Origin: Artemisia argyi | Taxonomy: Eukaryota > Streptophyta > Magnoliopsida > Asterales > Asteraceae | Direction: 5' to 3' | NCBI GenBank assembly: GCA_030686995.1 | Contig: CM060696.1 | Coordinates: 11,266,487-11,330,486, forward strand | Length of the DNA: 64,000 nt | Shown: positions 1 through 10,210 of the stretch, one piece after another | Layout of the letters: each line of letters starts with the position of its first letter | How positions within the stretch are numbered: position 1 is the first letter of the stretch | Position numbers and translations under genes: made by a program | Notes under the pieces: model-generated | Databases searched by the model: none | What the model saw: the letters and a program-made list of their open reading frames with translations, nothing else | What the model was told of the DNA's origin: nothing

Positions 1-442
1 TCAGAATGGACCTGCAGAAATTCTTATGTTAAGTTTCCGGAAAATTTCTGGAAAAACTTGGTCCTACTTCCTGGAAAATCCTGCAAAACTTCATTATGAC
101 TCAATACAAGCATTTGACTCTAACAAATACGAACATACATGTTCATTTAATATTGTGTAGAATCATGATCGGTTTGTTTCTTAAAATCATATTTGGGGTT
201 TCCCCTTACACTTATCTTTTGCAAAAATACTTCTAGGTGGAGTTAAGACTAGGCCAAAACAACAAAGTAAAGTATTTCCACATTTTAGTTTAGAAACATG
301 ATTAGCCAACAATAAAAATAAAGCATGCATACGGAAGCAAATAACAATCAAACAAATAAAATCACACAAAACGTGGGTTGCCTCCCAAGAAGCGCTTTTC
401 TTTATTTACGAGTCTTGTAGCTAGACTCAAGGCTATGGGTTA
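1..442 (-). other. Post-gag non-coding region of element A
   Basis: No credible gene; only short chance ORFs. On the minus strand, about 55 bases after the gag stop, there is GCGCTTCTTGGGAGGCAACC, whose TGGG..CCCA part (374-387) can form a small hairpin. The equivalent position in element C has a very similar sequence (57841-57861), so this is likely a conserved module. Confidence 0.5.
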
Positions 443-3198
443 CTACGTGACTTCATCATTGGTTCCATTCTCTAGGTCGTCTTCTAAACCAGTATCGCTT
501 TCGTAGTGTAAGTACTTCGGGTCTTCGAACTCGAAAACATCTTGTCGATATTTAGAACCAAGCTTACAAACATCCTTAAAGAATCCACATGATAAATCAG
601 AAATGTTTTTACACCCTCTCCAAACATCTTCATCACACAAGATAAGTCGGGAGCTCATCATATCAAGCCCGTCACAATCTATCTCCCTAAGGTCTTTTCT
701 CTTGTATGGCGTTTGGTATGAAATCCTCCTAATCCCATCAGTGAAGGTCATGATTTCGTTCAAGTCATCCACTATCAAATTAGTGACTTCACAGAAAGGT
801 GCTCCCAAAACTACTTGTGATAACCTGGGGTCGACATAGTCTTCTATGTTATCCACAATCGTGAATTCCATAGTGAATGTCATATTACCTACGAACAACT
901 GGATTTCATGATCCTTACCAACCACTTTCTCTCCTTTGTAAATCATCCCCCATCTGCAGATATTGTTATAATGAAACAATGACATAAAATTCTTTGGCAG
1001 GAATACATTAATGTATATGTTATCGAAGTATTTATGACCGATCATGCAGGGGATTTTTAGATTATTTGGATCACGTCGTCTTATCTTCCCCAACTCTCCA
1101 TCCCTTGACCCATATTGATTCCCCTCAAGGGAGGGACGATACTCGTACACCTCCTTACTATCCCTACGAAAAATTACCCTCCTAACACCATTGGTGAGTA
1201 CTACACTACCATCTTTCTCATCAAGGATTGATCCCGATTCATTGATAAATGGTATCCCAAGGACAAGGTTGGTTAACGTTCGATTGGTGAGAGGGTCCAC
1301 GTCATCAACCACGGTGAGGTCAGTATTGTAAACAAGTTCTCCAATCCTAATTGATAAATTTTCTATTACTCTTTCGCACGCAACGTGTCCTGGGAAGGTT
1401 TTGTGGTATAGGGAAAGGGGGATTATGTTGACTGGGAAGCTAGGATCTATATGACTATCGGTTAAGAGCTTTTCCTTAATAGTACAGGGGATCTTGAAAA
1501 CTTTAGGGTTACTTTCCTTAGTCTCATTGCTACTCCCACTAATAACATCCTCCATTTTTTTCTCGGGTTCTCCCATAATAGATTTACCCAAAATGGTTGG
1601 ATCTCTCTCATGCTCTTCCGATTTCTCTTTCCCTTCATCCGGTTTGCCGAACTCTTGCGCGGTGTATTGCTCGGGTGAGTCGGTAGGTTTCCTTGTTGAA
1701 GCATGGTCAACCCTTGAGGTCTCATCATTAGCTGTCCGACTGAATTTGTTAGTTTGTTGTTGGGTTGGGTTGGATGTTGAAGCAGATATCGTGGTGATGG
1801 TGTTTACGAAGTGGATTGGTCCAGGGGGGTTGACAGGTTCTTTTCTGTTAGGAGATAGATGTTTGAACAACTTGCTAGGATTTTTTATTTTTACAGGGGA
1901 GGCTGGTGGACTCATGACGGTAGCAGATTTAACCTCATCAACGTGAATGGGCTTATTATCAATATGCTCTTTGATAGCAGTCAACAGATTACAAATCTTG
2001 TTGTTCACATCAGCCTGCTGTTGTTTAAATTTGGCCTCGAGCGTAGCGAGCTGTAGTTCTTGAGATAGAATGAATTTTTTCAAAGTATCTTCACAGCTTT
2101 GCCTAGGAATGCCTTGTGATGGAAAATGCTCGGACCAAGTGAGTGGTAAGGAGTCATTGAAGGATACGCTTCGCGTTTGGTAGCTTCTAAAATCAGGTTT
2201 ATCCTTCCATGCCTCATAGGCTTCGGCAGAAGTTCGAGGACCCTGACCTATGTGTGATGATGTGAATTCGTTATAAGCACGCTTTGGAAGTTCCATGTAG
2301 TTATGAGTCTCATGAGGGCCATTGCATAGTTTGCATGTAGAAGCGATTCTGCTTACTTGGCTTGAAGGTTTTTGAGCTTCGTAAGATTTCATGAGAGACT
2401 TGACTCGACCTTCAAGTTCCATGATCCTACGGTTGGGAGTGCTAGAATTGTTCGAAGGCAAAGATATTGCCTTGACCGTTTTGTTCAAATCACGGGGATC
2501 ATTCCAACTTTCGTTGTCATAGAGAGCAAGATCTTCTATGAGTTCCCATGATTGTTCCGCACTAAGATCACGTAGCTTACCACCGGCCGATTGGTCAATG
2601 GCTCGCCTCGTGGAGAGATCGAGATGGTCATAAAAAATTTGGACTTGGAGCCAAAGATCTATGCCATGATGAGGGACTTTTTGGAGTAAGTCCTTGAAAC
2701 GAGTCCATGCTTCATAAAGAGATTCATTTTGACGTTGTTGGAACATCAAGATGTCATTTCTAAGCTTAGTAGTTCTCCCCGGTGGGAAAAATTGAGCAAG
2801 GAAACGAGTGATGAGATCATCCCATGTGGTGATGGATCCCGCGGGTAAACGCTCAAGCCATTGACTAGCTTGATCCCGTAGAGAGAATTGGAATAGGCGT
2901 AAACGGGTCGTCTCTCTAGTTTCAACACCTAGGTCTATGGAATCTACGATTTTGAGAAAGTCCTTAAGATGTTGGTTTGGATCTTCGGAACGAAGTCCAT
3001 GGAATGCACATCCGCTTTGCACCAACCGGATGGTGTCGGATCGCAAGGGGTCACATTGGCTCCGGTGAGCTCAATGGTGTTTCGGTAGCCTTGGTGGCTA
3101 GGTCGGGAGTACTCTCCTAAGGTTCGGGGCCTAAGGGGTTCTAATGGTGGGTTTTGTTGTGGTGGGATGACGGGTTCAAAGATGTTACCACCTTCCAT
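443..3198 (-). pseudogene. Athila-like gag with two degenerate protease-like domains (element A)
   Basis: Gag-type protein of an Athila-like retroelement. The methionine start is at 3198 (MEGGNIFEPV); the frame is lost in a C run near 3050, where one base appears to be missing, and coding resumes and stays open to 443. The capsid-type (Retrotrans_gag) part includes WLERLPAGSITTWDDL and FFPPGRTTKLRNDI. A zinc-knuckle-like CKLCNGPHETHNY lacks the last cysteine (Tyr instead). Downstream are two protease-like repeats. The first (about 1500-1100) has Asp-Ser-His near 1459 where active retropepsins have Asp-Ser-Gly, followed by LVLGIPF. The second (about 1060-700) has no Asp-Ser-Gly and ends in VVLGAPF. 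It looks like a structural protein with inactive protease folds. Family assignment is good; activity is unlikely. Confidence 0.75.
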
Positions 3199-3344
3199 GA
3201 TGTCGGATGGTAAAGAGTTACGAACAAAGGCACGAAGAAATAAGATAGACTAAAGAAAACCTAAAAATAAAAATAAAATCTTACTAGAAAGGAATCTAGC
3301 AAGTAGACCTAATAAAAAGAAATCCTAACCTAGACAATAACTAT

Positions 3345-3363
3345 TCCCCGGGCTGCGGCGCCA
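3345..3363 (-). other. Primer binding site of element A (tRNA-Asp type)
   Basis: The minus strand reads TGGCGCCGCAGCCCGGGGA, close to the tRNA-Asp-complementary site TGGCGCCGnTGCCGGGGA used by Athila elements, with one extra base and one change. It lies six bases inside the LTR end at 3370, as expected. Confidence 0.75.
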
Positions 3364-4329
3364 AAAACTTGATGCGTGGGAATCGCAACAGGCTTTACCT
3401 CTCGAGGGATCTCGAGAAGCTTACAACCCCCACCAGGCAGTGTACCTGATCATTGTAGTATAGTATAGTGACAAGTACCGGGGGATTGATCGTTCAGCTT
3501 AGGAATAGTGTCGCTAGGATTAGAAAGCCTAAATACTAGTTCTAAAGGTGAGGGATGATTATTTTTGTGTTTTTATATTTTTTAGAAAGCAAGTAAAAAT
3601 CTCGGGGTTTGAAAGAGTGGGCAGAATTAGTTGCTATTCAACTAACCCAAAACTAAGATGCAATCAAAATAAAATACTAAAAATGAAAGTAAACTAATTT
3701 ATACTAAGGTTGTGAGCAGTAATTGGAGAAAATGTGTTTACTTAGATTTCACTACTCCCTAGATATCTTTTACACGTTAATTACTTGTTATAATTGCATG
3801 GATGACGGATCGTATTCCTTAATACCATTCATGGGGTGGCATACATAACTCCCCATTTCTATGAGCTCTTATCTCCTCCTACACCATGCCCAGCACAACT
3901 ATAGGGATTGTAAACAGTGGCTCATGCATTAAATACAACCAATAAAGACCTAGTACACCTCGGTTCATGTTTCTTAAGACGTTCAAGCATGTTACCATTT
4001 GGAGATCTGCCAGTTTTCTTAAGCCTAACATATAAATCATTCATCCAAAAGAAGAATAAACAAGTAATCAACACATAATCAATATCTAGGTTTCATTAGA
4101 TCTAAGCAAACACAAAAGAGATCTAGCCTAGCATAATGGAATTGAGACAAGAACAAGATATAGACAACCAACACATAGACATATTGATTGAATTAGAAGA
4201 ACACTTATCTCAATTACAATGCAAGATATCAAGGGTTTGGAACCCTTGAAAAACCTGTAAAAGTTGCACCAAAATCGTACTTAGGGTTTCTCCAAAACTT
4301 CTCTCTTTTAATGTGTGAAAATTAGAAAA

Positions 4330-4339
4330 CTATATATAG
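4330..4339 (-). promoter_or_regulatory. TATA box of the element A LTR
   Basis: CTATATATAG lies about 450 bases into the LTR and immediately downstream (minus strand) of the TGACG cluster. Transcription would start about 30 bases further, near 4300. Confidence 0.55.
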
Positions 4340-4350
4340 AAAAATAGGTC

Positions 4351-4580
4351 TGACGGCGTCAAGACAAACAATGTGACGCCGTCACCTCGCCGCCAAAACT
4401 CTTCTCGGACTGTCTAGATCTACTTCTGACGCCGTCAAGACTTATACATTTCCAAGCCGTCATGACTCTTTTACTCTTGAAACTCTTCCTACGTGACGCC
4501 GTCAAATCTGTTCTGGACCGTCATGGGAATTCATGAAATTTGCTCTTGACGCCGTCAAGGTTTTGCTCTTGACGCTGTCA
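4351..4580 (-). promoter_or_regulatory. Cluster of palindromic TGACGCCGTCA motifs
   Basis: Five exact copies of the 11-base palindrome start at 4351, 4374, 4427, 4494 and 4547, with a one-mismatch copy at 4570 and half sites near 4455 and 4517. TGACG is the core of as-1/TGA-type bZIP sites in plants. Position just upstream of a TATA box suggests an LTR enhancer; binding is inferred. Confidence 0.5.
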
Positions 4581-4786
4581 CCTACTGTTCCCATCATGGA
4601 AAATTAAGACTTTGGCGTTTTCTTCATTTTTATGCTCCAAAAACGTCCGAATTGCTTCCTTTTCCAGATTTCTCTCCCAAAGTACCTAAAATCACAAAAG
4701 GAACGATTTAGGGGAATATTTGATCAAATAAATTCGGATTCGGGCTTAAATGACCCCCTAAAAACGGATCATTTTTCGCCTCATCA

Positions 4787-7132
4787 ATCACACAAGCTAC
4801 AAGAAAAACCCTAAAAATAATCCAATTGTGGATTTCTAAAGTTGAGGTGGTGAACAATAACTTGTGAAAATCTCAGGCCTTGAATCTACACACAAAATTC
4901 TAAACAATTCCCACAAAAAGTGAGTTTTTGCCAAAGGGGAAATTTGACTTTTGAAATGAACATGAAACAGTTGACTTAATTGAGATTCTGATGATCCTAG
5001 ATAATTAAATATGTTGTATTAACCTAATTTATGACTAAAATAAGCTAGCTTAACAACTTTTTTATCTGAAATGGGGATTAACCCATCTAAATTCCTAGTA
5101 GTTATGCAATTAAGAAGGAGCAAAGCAACTTTTGACTTTTTTGTAAAGGACTACTGGATTTTATGCTTTAACCATGCTAATATAACCTAATATGAACTGT
5201 TACAACCAAACATTACCATTGGAATACAGGTTAAATCAGTGATCACTACTGATCTAAACACCCCTTTATACTAAACTGTTTTTGAGATTTTCTTGTTTTA
5301 ATGAGACTTAAACTAAACCATTGATGCAGTAAGACTCATTAAGCTAAATTAGAGATATTTAAACTAAAATGTTGCAGAGATGACTACTTTAAGAGGATTA
5401 ACTGAGGTATGCAAATTTGACTGTGAAACTGTTAATCAAAACAACTACTGAGATCTATCAAACAAGCTGAACTTAACTAACCACAAATCATTCAAACATG
5501 CTGAACAAACACTGAACAACACAAATAAACACAGACCTAAACAGTAATAAGACAATAAGTAAAGATTATAGAAATTATGCTAAAATTGGAATTTGAAACT
5601 TACAAAACAACCTCGGCTGAACAGAGATGCATTTCAACAAAGCTTATCTTTTTTAAATAAGCCTAAACAACCCATGGAAACCAAGATCCCACATCTTTAT
5701 CACCAATCTCCTCTTAAATTTGATACAGTTGACTTTTGTTGACTTATTGAATTTTTTTAGAGCAAGAGCATCAACAACCATAGTATATGTTTACATTAAG
5801 CTTTATTGGGACTTATGAGACAGAAACAAAAGTGTGTGAAAGCTTAAACAACCATTCTCATAACATTACTTAAAACTTAAAAGGTAAATTCTAAATTTGA
5901 TGGAATTGCAATTTCATCAATACTTGAGGCTTGAATACAATTCTTGAACAGCAAATTAAGAAGTTACAACTACGTTTAAAGGCTAAAATGAACCTAGAAT
6001 TTGAAATTCCATGAAAACGAACTTAAAGCTACACTAATAACCTACTACTACCTAATTAATTCTCTTCACTGCTTCTTTCTTCACTTATAAGAGTCCATGT
6101 GGTCCTCTGAATCTATCCCACCAACTCTGAGCCGTTGGATTGGCTAAATTTGATCTTGACCTTTGAATGCAATTTTGGCGCCAATTTTCTTTTTTTGTCA
6201 GTTAGATAACTTGGAGGAGTTTCTGTGCAATTAATGCCCTTTGTTTCTTGTGTTTGGAGGAGGGGACAAGTAGTGGGAAAGGTGAAGTGGAAGGATGGGG
6301 AGGTAGAGTGTGGAAGGGATGTATCAGTGAAGCAGGTGTGTGGGGGAAGAGGTCAACGAAGGGTGTTGACCGTTTTAAATAATAAAACAGGGTTGGGTTT
6401 GTTTTGGTTGTGGGCTTGGGAGAGTGGGCCTGGTGGATCAGGGGTTGGTTTTGGGTTTTATTTGTTTTGGATTGGATTGAAAAGGGTTCATTTGGTTTAA
6501 GTAATAATCACAAGGACCAAATATGTACTTTGCTGAACATGAGGGGCTGAAATTGTAACTGTTCCAAAGTTTACCCAAGGACCATTATTGCCAAGTGTAA
6601 ATAATATAAGGAACCTTAATGATAATTTTTCATTTTAAACATCCGGGTACCAAATATGCCAAAATTCAAAGTTGAGGGACCTTTCTTGCCAATTCTTCAA
6701 ACTTTCATTCCAAGGACCATTTGTGACAACTTTTGACTTTCCAAGGACCAAAGTTGACTTTTTCTTCCAAAACTTTCCACCAGGGACCAAAACTGCCAAG
6801 TTTTAAAGTACAGGGACCAAACTTGTAAAATTTCTAACACTTTTTACCCAAGGATCATTTTTATAACTTTTAACTTTTTAAGGACTTGGGTTGACTTATC
6901 TTTCAAACTAAATGCCTAGGGACTAATTTTGACAAGTTTTGAAACTTAAGGGACTGAAACTGCCAATTATTCAAACTTTGATCGTTTTTCATCTGTTTTT
7001 ACTCATTTTGCATCTGAAACATATAAAACACAATTTTGGAATATTTTCAGTATTTTGATGCATTTTTGAGTGTTTTTAAATATTTTGCAGCTCAGATTTG
7101 ACTAAAAATGATGAGTGTTTGAGCACTCATCA
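4787..7132 (-). repeat. 3' LTR of element B, truncated by element A
   Basis: Direct repeat of 11728-14073. It starts on the minus strand with TGATGAGTG at 7132. The missing 1.5 kb should lie left of element A, outside the window. It contains a dispersed GGGACCAAAA-type motif (about 6500-6970). The short ORF at 6225-6500 and its copy at 13213-13440 are LTR sequence, not genes. Confidence 0.85.
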
Positions 7133-8017
7133 ATCCCCCACACTAAACTATTGCTAGTCCCTAGCAATCTTTTTGAGAAAACTTAATGGATTTGAATCTC
7201 TTTACCAAAATCCATTACTTCTAGAGTAGCCAAATGTTTCAGTTCAAGTAAGAACTATGGTACACTGATAACCATATGATTTTGAGCAAATCATAAGCTG
7301 TCAACGATTTTGATTTGTCTTTACCAGAAACCGTTTGCTTCTGGACTAGCCAACTCTTGATGCAGTTATTATCATCTTGGTGAGTTGATTACCAATTATG
7401 GTTTTCCACTGCCTTTACCACAAGCCATAACCTTGTAGGCTAGCCAACTCTTCACTATCAAAGATATGGTGAGTTGAATACCATACAATTTTTGGAAAAT
7501 TGTCAGCCATAAACGGATTTGATATATCTTTACCAAGAGTCGTTTGCTCCTGGATTAGCCAGTCCTTATGTGGTTTTGAGAAGGTGGACTGATAACCATA
7601 AAAATTTTGAAAATAAGTGAAAAAATTTTAAAATTTTTGGCCAAAAACGGGGGTACTAGAAGGTATAATGTGATCAAATTCGCTAGAATTCCCCCCCCCC
7701 CCCCACACACACTTAGAATTGAATATTGTCCTCAATATTCAAAGTCCCGGTCATAATTCCGATTCTTTGAACGTAAAAAGGCAATATTACATGCTAAATG
7801 TGGAAACACTATTTTTCACTTTATTTATATATATACATTTTTTTTAAACTTATATACATGGTAACAACAGCATGGGTAACTCCCCCACACTTAGGGTGAA
7901 AACCCTATATACATGCTACTGTTTTTGTTTACCGAGTCGCTAGCTTGACTCGACCCCGAATTCATTTGTTCTTGGGGAAGCACGATGTGGAAGAAACAAT
8001 CTCCATCGGACTTTCAT
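7133..8017 (-). other. 3' internal non-coding region of element B
   Basis: Contains on the minus strand, from gag outward: a G tract around 7880 (AAGTGTGGGGGAG); a hairpin with AGGA loop and ten paired bases (7719-7742); an internal polypurine-like tract expanded to a run of 14 C on the plus strand (from 7691); four degenerate repeats with a TAGCC anchor near 7235, 7345, 7440 and 7560; an 8-bp ATTGCTAG stem; and the polypurine tract AGTGTGGGGGAT next to the LTR. No gene. Confidence 0.7.
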
Positions 8018-9922
8018 TCAAGATGTTTGGATAAACATTGAAGTACGTGAAAGTTCCACACCGATGAGATAAGTACCCGGCTTTAAATAGTATAAACTAT
8101 AAGCGGTGATGCCGGAGTCAAAGATAGTGTCCTCACTCCCGAAGGAGTGAAGAAGAGATGAAGTCACGGGATAGGTGAAGAAAAGGAAGAAAATCGTGAC
8201 GAAAATCATGACTAACTCATCCTCACCTACAGGAGAATCCATAATTTCTTCATTATGAATCTCATCGTTTAAACTCACGTGATCAAGACATATGACGGGT
8301 GTGTCATGATAAAAGTGGAAGTTATCATACTCCGGTGAAGATATGACATGAGTAAGTTCACTGGAGAACATCTCGTGAAGAGAATCGATCACAAGATGTA
8401 AATCTGTGAACTCATGTTCCGATGTAGACTCATCACTATCCTCAATCTGAGTACCAAAGATTGGATTATCATAAATCAAAGTGAATTCAGATTCGAATTC
8501 AAACAGAGGATTGGTGAGAGTAGTTTTGAATGCTTCTGGAACAAAGTGATTAACATTCTCTATTGGACTGTTGGGATCAGAACTGAGTGACGGATCATGA
8601 TGTAAGAGACTTTCAATTTCTCCTAGATCGGCTTCAAAGTCAAAGAGATCATCGTCACTTCTCGTTGGAAGTGGATTGATGTGAGTGAGTTCATCGGCGA
8701 ACTCCTTAAGAAGATGATCAGCATCAGAATGAGGAACTGATGCCTCAACATACTCGATGTCTCCATAAGATGCACAATCTTCGCTACAATCGGAGAAAGT
8801 CTCAAATTGATCTTTTGGACACTCAAGAGGGGAAGGTAAATCAAACATATGATCAAAAGTTCCCTGTGACTCTCTTAGGATTAGGACAAGGTTCCCAACA
8901 CTAGACTTTATAAATTCGTCTGATTCCTTTTCAGGAACAGTGTCAAGATGCTCGTCCCCCATACTCAGAGAGTAAGTGGAAATTTCGGGTGTGATAGCAG
9001 TTGTTTGAGTTGGAATCTCAACTGCTGGGATATCAACTGATGAACTTGATGAATCTTTGTAGAATTGTAGAATATCAAGTGTATCTTCATCATCACTCTC
9101 ATCAGGAATGAAACGGAACTGAGAGCTAGATCTGGCTGCTTTTTCTTTTGCAATTGATTCCCTAATAGATTTTTCATAGGCATCTTGGGAATTTATTTTA
9201 GCAGCATGCTCTTTAGCTAGCAATTCTTCCATGGATTTTCGATGAGTGTCATTTTGGGCAAGGTCTTTAACTAAACCCTTAAGCTCATCAAGTATTTCCA
9301 GTACATTTTGAATTTCTGGAATAATTGCTTGATTCATTTGGTACTGTGGAGGTTGGTCATAATACGATGTGTCAAGATTGTTACAGGGAATTGGATTCCC
9401 TATTTGACAATCTGAGCTGACGTGTGGACCTCCACAGTAATCACAACAGTAAAACTGATGTAGTTGTGAGTCGTATGTGCTGAAGTCATAATTGTTATCA
9501 GGAACCTGCTCATAGACAAGCATGTTTCCTGATTGACAATCAGAACTGTAGTGTGAACCACCACAGTACTCCAAACAGTTAAACTGTTGAGTCTGTTCTG
9601 GTGAATCATATGGATATTGGTCATTCCTAAAATTCTGAGCATCACAGGAAAAATGTTCATAGACAAACGCGTTTCCGGTTTGACACTCAAATCCTTGATG
9701 AGGACCACCACAAAATTCACACGAGTATGTCTGTATCTCATGATGTGGTGGCTGGTGAAATGAGTCAGATGTGTCATGGTAGGGATAGGGATCCTGGTTA
9801 TAGACAGACCCATTTTCGGACTCTACGATGCTACAGCCGGGACAATTCCCACCATTATGAGGACCACCACACCATTGGCAACCAAAAATGGTGTGGATAC
9901 GATATAGGAAAGAATCAAAGGT
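8018..9922 (-). pseudogene. Zinc-knuckle gag-like ORF of element B
   Basis: The open frame runs from 9922 to the stop at 8018. It has four knuckles of the form C-x2-C-x3-H-x4-C: near 9880 (CQWCGGPHNGGNC), about 9725, about 9570 and about 9435. A Glu/Lys-rich coiled-coil-like stretch follows, then a long acidic region with the family motif MGDEHLDT, and a hydrophobic segment followed by FGSEDTIFD near the C terminus. There is no capsid-type core. The start codon seen in element N (ATG-TCT) reads ATA here and one base is missing shortly after, so the first methionine is lost. Related to gag ORFs of Athila-like elements in Asteraceae; RNA binding is inferred from the knuckles. Confidence 0.7.
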
Positions 9923-10187
9923 TTACAGAGGGGTAGGGATGAAGAATCAAAGATGTGAGAGGGTAAAGGTGAATATTTATGGTATTTTTGAAATACATTT
10001 TGTACAAATAAGAAAGAAAATCTTTTTGGGTTTTTGTGTTCGTTGAAAACTGATTTTAAAATGTTTTCGTGTACCGTTTTGGTTTTTTTATGATAATAAG
10101 AAAATATGAACAAAGATGATAAATATACAATGACGTGAATATCCAAAGATCACTAATCTTCAAATACGTTTGAATACGCACACAACC

Positions 10188-10205
10188 TCCCCGGCAGCGG
10201 TGCCA
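10188..10205 (-). other. Primer binding site of element B
   Basis: The minus strand reads TGGCACCGCTGCCGGGGA, the tRNA-Asp-type site with one G-to-A change relative to N and C. It is five bases from the LTR end, the same spacing as in N and C. Confidence 0.85.
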
Positions 10206-10210
10206 AAATT

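Larger units (their letters stand above)
1..4786 (-). mobile_element. Element A: Athila-like LTR retrotransposon, right part
   Basis: Read on the minus strand this holds an LTR (3370-4786), a tRNA-Asp-type primer binding site (3345-3363) and a gag-type ORF (443-3198). The left LTR and the element's 3' end lie outside the window. The right terminus ends in TCATCA and is followed by ATCAC. In the uninterrupted copy of the surrounding LTR (around 11728) the same point reads GAGCT-ATCAC-ACAAG, so A was inserted there and ATCAC is the expected 5-bp target duplication. No reverse transcriptase is visible in the part seen. Confidence 0.8.
3370..4786 (-). repeat. 5' LTR of element A (1417 bp)
   Basis: The LTR begins on the minus strand with TGATGAGGCG at 4786 and ends with ACGCATCA at 3370, giving TGAT..ATCA inverted ends shared with elements B, N and C. 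The U3 part carries a cluster of TGACGCCGTCA palindromes (4351-4580) upstream of a TATA box (4330-4339). It contains no gene. The partner LTR is off-window, so its length is inferred from the terminal motif, the primer site and the target-site match. Confidence 0.75.

Noticed and set aside
6225..6500. 91-codon ORF, Gly/Trp-rich, repeated at 13213-13440
   Set aside because: Lies in the two LTR copies of element B in the antisense direction; low-complexity G-rich composition and no domain.
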